Translations under genes and position numbers: made by a program
From: Lytechinus pictus
Lineage: Eukaryota; Echinodermata; Echinoidea; Temnopleuroida; Toxopneustidae
Direction of reading: 5' to 3'
NCBI RefSeq assembly: GCF_037042905.1
Contig: NC_087257.1
Coordinates: 17,375,001-17,439,000 of the forward strand
Length of the DNA: 64,000 bases
Part shown: positions 55,555-64,000 of the stretch, piece after piece
Layout of the letters: the number at the start of each line of letters is the position of its first letter
How positions within the stretch are numbered: position 1 is the first letter of the stretch
Notes under the pieces: generated by a model
The model's database searches: none
The model's input: only the letters and a program-made list of their open reading frames with translations
What the model was told of the DNA's origin: nothing

Positions 55555-58282
55555 CTGATGAGCAAGAGCAAAAATACAGTGATTAGTAGTGCTTACTGGA
55601 TTCCTATACAGTATGTGTAATACTCACTTGGTCTACTAGGAGATGGTCTAATTCTTAGAAATCATCAACTTGCGCTCGCGTACACATGGGGGGGGGCGGG
55701 GGGCATGGACAATCTAAATAGAGTACATAAAGAACATAAAGGGAAAAAAGGGAAGAAAATGAGAGTAAAAGGAGAGAAATATAATATTTTTTAACTAATA
55801 TGTCAAAAATGTTGGGGGTTGTGGTCTAGAGGTTACAACTTGTCTTTCAATCAGAAGGACATTGGTTCAAATCTCAACTATGGCATGTTTTCCTTCAGCA
55901 AGAAATTTACCCACATGGTGCTGCACTCAACCCAGGTAAGGTGAATGGGTACCCGGCAGGATTAATTCCTTGAATGCACCAAGCGCCTTTAGCAGCTGGA
56001 GCTAAAGCCAGGGTAATATATAGTGCGCAATTGAATAGGCAACTAAATAATCTGCGCCCCATAAATGATATATTTTATTATTATTATTAAAATCCTTCAG
56101 AAAATTAGATTTGTTAATACAAAAGTTTACAAATTTTGCTCGCTCGCTTTGCTCAGTACACAGCTTTTCAGAAACTTTGCCCCAAATGCCTCGTCTGGCC
56201 CCCTCAAAATTTTTGGCTCGCTTCACCATGATCCACACATGGTCCAGTTGCTACTTGGTCTCACCATCACTACGTCCAATATCATTTAGTCTAATGCCTA
56301 AAGGTCTCATTTTAACTTGTCTACTTACTTGTTCACACTTGTCATATGAATATCTGGTTTATAAACAGTTCATCTGGTCATACAAAGTGGTGTTAGACCA
56401 TAGACGAAATGGGAATAGCCTAAGCTTTAAATTCAATTCATTTTAATGTAATATGATACATATACACAGAAACATTTCCTCCAAATAATACTGAACTAAT
56501 AATAAGTCAGCAATAATGAATTTTTATATTCCAATATTTTGCAAAATCTGATAATTACCTGTTAAATGCTATATAACTTGGCAATATTGATCGACTAGAT
56601 CAAATACATGTATGCACTACACAACTAGACTGAGGGAAATGGTACTAACCTCTCCTAAAAATCCTTCCAATTTGTTGTGTTTTGTGTATGCTTCTATCCA
56701 CTTAAGTCCATAGTCATCTGTGTAGCAAGTGAATGGTGGTTCCTTTCCCTGCAAAAAATTAAGTGGAAAGATATCAAAGAATATTGCACCAGATAAATAC
56801 GCATGAAAGCTGAATACTACGAGTCACAAATATGAATATGCATCTACATAGTTATGGTATTATTAATGGGATGGATGATTAAATGAATATTTAAGTTTGT
56901 ACCCAAATTTTAGTGGAAATTACATTATCTTTATCAAGACATATCCTTTCCAAACCTTCACCTCTCTTCCACAATTAAGTGAGTGCACTGCACCATACCA
57001 AAGGGAAGATGACCAATATCTTAAGAAAATTTTGTTGTTTGAGCAAAACAATATAAACAGTGAAACATTCCGAAGATACGATTTGCACTTACCCGAATCT
57101 CTGCATATGAACTCTTCAAATTCTTGAAGCTATGGCAAAACCAGTGAGGAAGGACGTCAACCAGACAAGATTCCTAAACAAATAACAATTTGAAAATAAA
57201 TTGTAAGGGCAATTGCATAAAATGAGTAGGTCTGCCCCCTCAACTTGGGATCTTCAAGAAATGATTTGTGTCCGTTTTCCAGCTCATAAGAAAATGTGTT
57301 AACGTTGGGTTATTAATAAGCTACAAAGCCTCCCAAACCCTGCCACACTAATATCTATTTATGTAAAAACAGAAGTGTGGCGATTCAAGGTATGTACAAT
57401 GTATGATCAAGTCATCTTGGTCAGAGTATAGAGTCTAGTTCATGACAAGTTAAAATTTAGAAAAATTGAGGCTGGACATACAAATAAGTTGACTCAAGGA
57501 ATTAAGGGTGTGAAAATTATGGCAAGTCAGAATCTCAATCAAAGCGTCTACTGGTTACTTGAAACTTGACCTATCGACCAGATGGCGCCTGAAACACAGA
57601 ATTAAGTAGTCAACAGATTAACCCATTGCCTCCTTAAGCACCAGCACCAGTGACCCCTATAGAGGGTTCCATCATGATGCCACAAGCAGCCATCGTAGAG
57701 GACAGAACAATGGGACACATGTGCATTAGATCTTAAAAACAATGATTGATCATGGTTTGATGCAAAGGTTTTCATTATTTGTTCTCCAACATGGCTACCT
57801 GAGGGAACCATGCATCAATATAAAGAAAAAACTGGATAAAGCATCAACACGCTCATTTGAGGCAACAGGAAACACTACTCTTTTCTCTCGGGTGCATGTG
57901 TGAGTGTTGTTTCTTATGTAATGGTATAGCCCCATGTACTATAAATTATGTCATGGAGTACTTTTCCTATAGTTTCAAGGTCATGTGTGCAGCAGCATAC
58001 AACAAGTGCTATCGATTTTTTTTATATCGGTGGTGGGAGCCCTCTATATGGAGGCGACTGTACTGCTATACCACACAGCGACTTTACCTTTTCATGTCCT
58101 TCATCATTGGTCTTTGAATGGAATGGATATTTCCTTAGATCCATGCGACTCTTGTCGTCTAGGCGACCGTCTCTGACGAGTTGATAGCCGGGCATGTCCG
58201 GCCGATGATTGAAATCACCGCACATGATGCAAGCGCCCTCTGGTGGTGAGAATTCTTGAAGTCTTTGAACAGCAAGAGCAGC
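55294..58282 (-). CDS. EEP-family hydrolase (CCR4/nocturnin/angel-like), 3' part only
   Basis: Four exons (58088-58282, 57093-57173, 56650-56748, 55294-55554) join in phase 0 to 211 residues ending in TGA. In the first, MCGDFNHRPDMPGY contains the GDFN catalytic motif of the exonuclease/endonuclease/phosphatase fold. The last has TLDYIWYS and FPSDHLLVKARF, with the SDH catalytic Asp-His. EPPFTCYTDDYG precedes LDYI as in nocturnin and angel proteins. Enzymes of this group act on RNA tails, 2',3'-cyclic ends or NADP(H); the substrate here cannot be told. The N-terminal half of the domain is not in 58283-64000 and must lie beyond the window. All acceptors and donors are GT-AG. Confidence 0.88.
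55812..56092 (+). mobile_element. tRNA-derived SINE with intact A and B boxes
   Basis: A box TGGTCTAGAGG (55822-55832) and B box GGTTCAAATCTC (from 55864) both fit the RNA polymerase III internal promoter. The body includes ACCCAGGTAAGGTGAATGGG and AATTCCTTGAATGCACC, and the 3' tail is ATT repeats. Lies in an intron of the EEP-like gene. Confidence 0.85.
56650..56748 (-). CDS. EEP-like gene, third visible exon
   Basis: 33 codons with GKEPPFTCYTDDYGLKWIEA. The acceptor is TTTTTTGCAG and the donor GAG/GTTAGT. Confidence 0.88.
57093..57173 (-). CDS. EEP-like gene, second visible exon
   Basis: 27 codons, ESCLVDVLPHWFCHSFKNLK then SSYAEIR. The acceptor is TTGTTTAG and the donor CGG/GTAAGTG. Confidence 0.88.
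57174..58087. other. Intron of the EEP-like gene, nothing recognised
   Basis: No repeat family member or additional exon was recognised. The open frames across it are not conserved-looking. Confidence 0.5.
58088..58282 (-). CDS. EEP-like gene, first visible exon
   Basis: 65 codons, AALAVQRLQEFSPPEGACIM followed by CGDFNHRPDMPGYQLVRDGR and a charged stretch ending TNDEGHEK. The acceptor is ATTTACAG and the donor AAG/GTAAAG. Confidence 0.88.
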
Positions 58283-58820
58283 CTGTAAATGTGGGATAAT
58301 ATCACATATAAATCTCATTTTAAAAAATCCCCAAAACATTCGACACATATTAACGAAAAAATTAAATCTTCATCAGAAAATAGACCAAGATATCAACTGA
58401 AAGATAAGTAAAATTATTTACTCAGGTCAATTAAAGGTTCAGCAATCTCCATTCAAAAGAGATGATCAAAAAAATAAATTTGGAAAAGTTGTGATCAAAC
58501 AGATAAACAAGAGGACATTCTCCTGTGTGATCAAACTTTTGAGTTTTCATTCCATGGGAGAAATGAAGCAATTAATTGAATTATACAAAGTACATAGCCA
58601 AAAAATCATCAATTTTGTTGAAATGCATGGTACCTGCAAACTACTTGCCACATCACTTTTCCTGAAGGCAGTCGAGAATGCTGTTAAACAAAGCTTAGCA
58701 ATTTATCATACAGCCAATTTCTGCAATCGATTGCATTAAATATTGTACGTGATCAGTTGTAAATATCAGCCCAATGATCAATTGCTTAGTTTGATATTAC
58801 AGGGAGAAATTTATGCATAT

Positions 58821-59225
58821 AGGCCCGAATTCACAGAGGTGGTTTTGAAAACCCATGATTGAGTCCATAGTTTATGCAGATTTTCTGTATAAATTACGCT
58901 TACTCACTGCGTATATTAGAAAATGTCCAATGCTGATGCGCGCTTTTGTCACAGTGCGCCAAATCGACGCCTGTTTCCGTGGTTATCCACGCTATTTCAT
59001 TCATGAGTCCACTCTTCAAGCAGTGGACTCATGAATAAAATAGCGTATCTTACCATGGTAACAGGCGTCAATTTGGCGCACTGTGAAAAAAGCGCGCATC
59101 AGCATTGGACATGTTTTATACAACCGGCTGATACGCACTAAATTAAGAGTAATTTACACAGGAAAATCTGCATTAACCATGGATTCACCTGTGGGTTTTC
59201 AAAACCACCCTTGTGAATTCGGGCC
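58821..59225. mobile_element. 405-bp palindromic MITE (GGCCCGAATTCACA ends)
   Basis: GGCCCGAATTCACAGAGGTG at the left, CCCTTGTGAATTCGGGCC at the right. The body is palindromic over most of its length around GCGCCAAATCGACGCCTG / AGGCGTCAATTTGGCGC. AT flanks both sides. Confidence 0.8.
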
Positions 59226-59357
59226 ATAATTCTTAAGATATTCCATATCATCTTGCTACTTTCATTCTACAGGTGTGCACCTAAGTCCAAATATAGGCTT
59301 CTGAAGGTTTCCATGGTGAAGAAGAATAGCGTAGTAGGTTTCACGGTACATCATGTA

Positions 59358-59474
59358 TCTTTCTTGGGCATTTGTTGGTCCTGAAAAGGACCATCCAAAC
59401 TCAATGTTTCAACAAGGGGGTTTTTGTCGTCTTCAAAGAATGAGCAAGGTATGTAAAAGCAGGCCTTATATATA
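59358..59474 (-). other. Histone-type promoter and 3' end with no histone ORF
   Basis: On the minus strand, in order: TATATATAAGG (59474-59464), TCATTC (59443-59438) about 30 bp downstream of the TATA box as in histone cap sites, then 45 bp, then GGTCCTTTTCAGGACC (59392-59377), then 10 bp, then CAAGAAAGA (59366-59358). The 16-mer fits the metazoan histone stem-loop consensus at every position. CAAGAAAGA is the purine-rich box bound by U7 snRNA in sea urchin histone pre-mRNA. None of the three minus-strand frames upstream resembles a histone C-terminus. It may be an internally deleted histone gene or a very short RNA gene. Confidence 0.65.
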
Positions 59475-59654
59475 GTCCGGGTTATAATTGAGCAAGGTGC
59501 CACAAGAAAAAGGAGAAATTTTCATATAGTGCTTCTAGACCAGTTTTTTACGCTGAATATGAATATATGAGGTAACCAGGCTGTATCCTGAAAATTAACC
59601 CGTGAGGGCGCTTTTTTCAAAATGGCCGCCAAATTTTCAGAACATTTGAATTTT

Positions 59655-62600
59655 CGTACATAGATTTTGACATAAATATTCCATTGCCACAAAATTAGTG
59701 TCATATGAAAGACAAATAAATTTTATACAATTTGGTACTATTTATAGGGGATAAGTAGGTCATTTGGCTGAGATTTTAAGTAGAAAACTGCATTTTTTGT
59801 CATTTTTTCCCCAAAATTGAAAATTTTGCAAATACATGATTTTACATAATTCTGAGAAAAATGAATGAATTACCTTGAAATGTTCCAGAAAACTTTATTG
59901 ATATACTATTATCATGTGGATGAAATTCCAACTCTGTATCATTCTTCTTAGCAAATTTATAAGGTATCAAACTTGAATACTTCAATTTCAGAAATGTCGC
60001 TTTTTGTATGCATTTCCATAGACTAATACGTATAACATGTACTGTACATGTATAATATGTATAATGTATAGTTTAATAAAATTTAAATGCAATTATCTCC
60101 GCTATTTAACCACTTGGAGAGTTAAGAGTAGGCTTTTCTCTATCAGCTACATAAAACAAAATGTTGGCACATCAAGGCCTGACCCTCTCATGGGGTGGGG
60201 GTGTCGAAGTCACCCCCCCCCTTGCCCTTGGCTATATCATGTTGTTGTATATTGCCTATTTGTTGGAAAAATCACTATTTTTTGAAGCACCCATTGAGGC
60301 AAAATGCATTTCTGCTATACAGTACAGCCACTTTAATTACTTTGAAACCACTTGGAGAGGAAAAGAGTAAGCTTTGTCATGTTTGTTCTACCAGCTATAT
60401 CAAAAGAAGTGGCACGTACATCGAAGCCAACCCCTCTCGGGGGGGGGGGGGGAGGGCGCTGGGGAAGTCACCCCTCCCCCTTTTGCTTATTGCCAATGAA
60501 TTTGGAAATTCACCATTTTGGACCCAACATTGAGGCAAAAAAGCGTTTGTGCTTAAATAGTATTTTATTAATTTGAGAGAGTAGAGTTTGTTCTACCAGC
60601 TACATAAATAAGCGCTAGCACATCGAACCCTAGCCCTCTCAGGGGCTGTCTAAGTCACCCCCTCCTCTATATCATGTATGTTGCCTATTTATTGGAAATT
60701 TCACCATTTTGGATCACCCATTGTGGCATAAGGGCGTTTCTATATCATACAGCCAATTTTATTTTCTTGCAATTACTTTGAGAGAAAAGCGTAGGCTTTG
60801 CTCTATCAGCTACAAATTATTAAGAAGCGCTGGCACATCGAAAAATATCCCTCTCAGGGGCTGTCTAAGTCAACCCCTCCCCCTCTATATCATGTATATT
60901 GCCTATTTATTGGAAATTACACCATTTTGAATCACCCATTGAGGCAAAAGTGCGTTTCTACTATATAGCCAATTTCATTTTCTTGCAATGACTTGGAGAG
61001 GAAAGAGTAGGCTTTGCTCTATCAGCTGCATATAAACAAGTGCTGGCAAAGAAAAGCCTACCCCTTCCGGGATGCTGTTGAAATCACCCCATCCCTTTTG
61101 CATTATTGCCTATTTATTGGAAAATTCACTATTTTGGAGCCCCCATTTAGGAAAAAAGGCATTTCTGATATAGTTCTGCCACTATTACTGCCTTGAAACC
61201 ACTTAGGGAGTAAAGAATAGGTTTCGCTTTATCAGCTACATAAAAAGATGTGCTGGCAAATAAAAGCCTACTCCCTTTAGGGGACTGTCGAAATTACCCC
61301 CCCCCCTTGAAATTCACCATTTTGGAGCCTCCATTGAGGAAAAAGGGCGTTTCTGATATATAGTTCTGCCACTTTTAAATCCTTGAAACCACTTAGGGAG
61401 GAAAGAATAGGTTTTGCTTTATCAGCCACATATAAAGAAGTGCAGGCAGACAGCAGGAGGCTGTCGAAATCACCCATCCCTTTTGCATTATTGCCTATTT
61501 ATTGAAAAAATAACCACTTTGGAGCCCCCATTGGGACAGATAGTCATTTCTGATTATGTTTCTGCCTTTTTTCACCCTTGAAAACTCCTGGAGAGAAAAA
61601 CTAGGCTTTGCTTTAACAGCTACATATAAAGACATGCTCGCAAATAAAAGCCTATCCCCATCAGAGGGCTGTTGAAATCACCCCACCCCTTTTTCATTAT
61701 TGCTTATTTATTGGAAAATTCACCATTTTGGAGCCCCATTAAGGCAAAAAGGCGGTTCTGATATATAGTTCTACCACTATTACCGCCTTGAAACTACTTG
61801 GAGAGGAAAGAGTAGGCTTTCCTCTAACAGCTACATATAAAGAAGTGGCTCTACTATATACCAGAAACACTTTTTTGCCTCAATGGGGCTCCAAAATGGC
61901 GAGTTTTCCAATGAATTGGAAAAAATCGTTAAAAAGGTGGGGTAACATCTATATAGTCCCCTAAAGTGGGTCAGGTTTCGATATGGCAGCAATTCGTTAT
62001 ATATAGCTGAAAGATGGGAACCTACTCTTTCCTCTCCAAGTGGTTTCAAGAAAATGAAATTGGGTGTTTTATACAGCAGAAGTGCATATCGCCTCAATGG
62101 GGGCTCAAAAATTGTGAATTTTCAAATAATTAGGCAATAATGCAAGAGGGGTGGGGTGATTTGACAGCCGCCAAGATAGGTAAGCTTCAATGTGCCAGCA
62201 CTTCTTTGTAGAGCAAAGCATATTCTTTCCTCCTTAATTGGTTTCAAGGCAGTAAAAGTGGCAGAACTTTATATCAGAGATGTCTTTTTACCTCAATGGG
62301 GGCTCAAAAAAGGTGAATTTCCAATAAATAGGTAATAACGCAAAGGGGTGAGGGGGTGATTTCGACAGCCCCCAGAAGGGGGTAGGCTTTTATTTGCCAG
62401 CACAAAATTATGTAGCTGATAGAGCAAAGCCTATTCTTTCCTCTCTAAGTGGTTTCAAGGCAATAAAAGTGGCAGAACTATATATCAGAGACGCCTGTTT
62501 GCTTCAATGGGGGCTCCAAAATGGTGACTTTTCAACAAATAGCCAAAAACCGAAAATTAGTGGGGTAACTTCTACAGCCGCTTGAAGGAGATACGCTTTG

Positions 62601-64000
62601 ATTTGCCAACACTTCTTTATGTAGCTTATAGAACAAAGCCTACTCTTTCCTCTCCAAGTCATTGCTAGAAAAGAAATTTGCTGTACTATGTAGTAGAAAC
62701 GCCCTTTGCCTCAATGGGTGATGCAAATTGTGACTGTCCAATAGATAGTCAATTACCGAAAATTGGTGGGGTAAATTCTACAGCCCCCTGAACATTCTGA
62801 AGGGGATATGCTTTGATTTGCCAACACTTTTTGATATGTAGCTGATAGAGCAAAGCCTAATCTTTCCTCTCCAATTCATTGCAAGAAAATAAAATTGGCT
62901 GTACTATATAGTAGGAACGCGCTTTTGCCTGAATGGGTGATCCAAAATGGAGAAATATCCAATAAATCGGCAATATACGCATGATATAGAGGGGGGGGGG
63001 GTGACTTAGACAGCCCATGAGAGGGCTAGGGTTCAATGTGCCAGTGCTTATTTATATGTAGCTGGTAGAACAAACTCTACTCTTTCCTCTCTAAGTGGTT
63101 TCAAATCAATAAAATGGGGTGTACAACAAAGCACAAACGATTTTTGGCCTCAATGTTGGGTCCAAAATTGTGAATTTTCAAATAAATTGGCAATATTAAG
63201 CAAACCACCCCCCCCCCCCCCGAGAGTGGTAGGCTTCGATGTGCCACTTTGTATGTAGCTGGTAGAACAAAGCCTATATACTCATTCCTCTCCAAGTGGT
63301 TTCAAAGCAATCAAAGTGACTGTACTGTATAGCAGAAATGCCTGTTTTTGCTTCAATGGGTGCTCCAAAAAACAGAGATTTTTCCAACAAATAGGCAATA
63401 TACAACAACAAAAATGATATAGCCAAGGGCAAGGGGGGGGGGTGACTTCGACACCCCCACCCCATGAGAGGGTCAGGCCTTGATGTGCCAACATTTTGTT
63501 TTATGTAGCTGATAGAGAAAAGCCTACTCTTAACTCTCCAAGTGGTTAAATAGCGGAGATAATTGCATTTAAATTTTATTAAACTATACATTATACATAT
63601 TATACATGTACAGTACATGTTATACGTATTAGTCTATGGAAATGCATACAAAAAGCGACATTTCTGAAATTGAAGTATTCAAGTTTGATACCTTATAAAT
63701 TTGCTAAGAAGAATGATACAGAGTTGGAATTTCATCCACATGATAATAGTATATCAATAAAGTTTTCTGGAACATTTCAAGGTAATTCATTCATTTTTCT
63801 CAGAATTATGTAAAATCATGTATTTGCAAAATTTTCAATTTTGGGGAAAAAATGACAAAAAATGCGGTTTTCTACTTAAAATCTCAGCCAAATGACCTAC
63901 TTATCCCCTATAAATAGTACCAAATTGTATAAAATTTATTTGTCTTTCATATGACACTAATTTTGTGGCAATGGAATATTTATGTCAAAATCTATGTACG
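59655..64000. repeat. Very large palindrome built of about 200-bp tandem units (fold-back-like element)
   Basis: The left arm (59655-61827) and right arm (61828 to the window end) are reverse complements, centre about 61828. The outer 600 bp of the arms, read by eye, are nearly identical. Inside, each arm has 8-9 diverged units of about 190-240 bp with the order CTTGGAGAGGAAAGAGTAGG, CTCTATCAGCTACAT, CCCTCTCAGGGGCTGT, ATTGCCTATTTATTGGAAA, CCATTGAGGCAAAA. Units start near 60111, 60349, 60572, 60775, 60990, 61197, 61388, 61584 and 61793, and are mirrored at 62028, 62224, 62430, 62640, 62858, 63078, 63283 and 63522. The right arm runs past the window. No transposase was seen. It recalls the TU fold-back transposons of sea urchins, whose long inverted repeats also contain tandem units; family identity is not established. 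Confidence 0.9.

Noticed and set aside
60037-60285. 82-codon frame present on both strands (also at 63274-63618)
   Set aside because: The pair is produced by the palindrome; the frame runs through tandem repeat units and shows no domain.

Overview
The window is AT-rich animal nuclear DNA with short exons, long introns and dense small DNA transposons. It most likely comes from an echinoderm, probably a sea urchin. The reasons are the repeat style (short GCGCGAAGCGCGAGC-type palindromes, G-tract hAT-like elements, many TTAA-flanked palindromic MITEs) and a histone-type 3' end with the purine-rich CAAGAAAGA box known from sea urchin histone genes. The species cannot be fixed from the sequence alone. 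Nothing prokaryotic, viral or CRISPR-like was seen.

Only two genes are firmly supported, both on the minus strand. Gene 1 (4202-27777) has nine exons that splice in frame to a 407-residue TPR protein with a basic N-terminus and an acidic C-terminus. It matches the Acl4 family, the dedicated assembly chaperone of ribosomal protein L4/uL4. Its third intron (10757-15193) is an AT-AC intron with the exact features of the minor, U12-dependent spliceosome. Decayed copies of exons 8 and 9 lie in its introns. Gene 2 (55294-58282) is the 3' part of an exonuclease/endonuclease/phosphatase (EEP) hydrolase of the CCR4/nocturnin/angel type. Four exons are visible and the 5' part must lie beyond the window. 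A lone minus-strand terminal exon (35947-36155) with an acceptor, stop and poly(A) signal belongs to a protein I do not recognise.

The rest is repeats. In the gene 1 introns there are two tandem-repeat elements whose units carry perfect nuclear-receptor DR1 motifs, several TTAA MITEs, SINEs, and a 2.4-kb patch full of the heptamer CGGACGG. From 28 to 55 kb there is a repeat desert with two large rearrangements. One is an inverted duplication (32.6-35.2 against 38.1-39.7 kb). The other is a tandem duplication (43.8-46.4 and 46.4-48.9 kb). The paired copies differ by clean transposon insertions, so empty and filled sites can be read side by side. This proves TTAA target duplications for two MITEs and an 8-bp target duplication for a 911-bp hAT-like element. 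Three further G-tract elements also show intact 8-bp target duplications.

At the right edge, a very large palindrome (from at least 59655 past 64000, centre about 61828) is built of about nine 200-bp repeat units per arm, like a fold-back transposon. Just outside it, at 59358-59474 on the minus strand, a TATA box, a histone-like cap motif, a perfect histone 3' stem-loop and a CAAGAAAGA box sit within 120 bp with no histone coding sequence between them. This is either a collapsed histone gene or a very short RNA gene. The U12 intron, this mini-gene and the insertion pairs are the most rewarding things to check.
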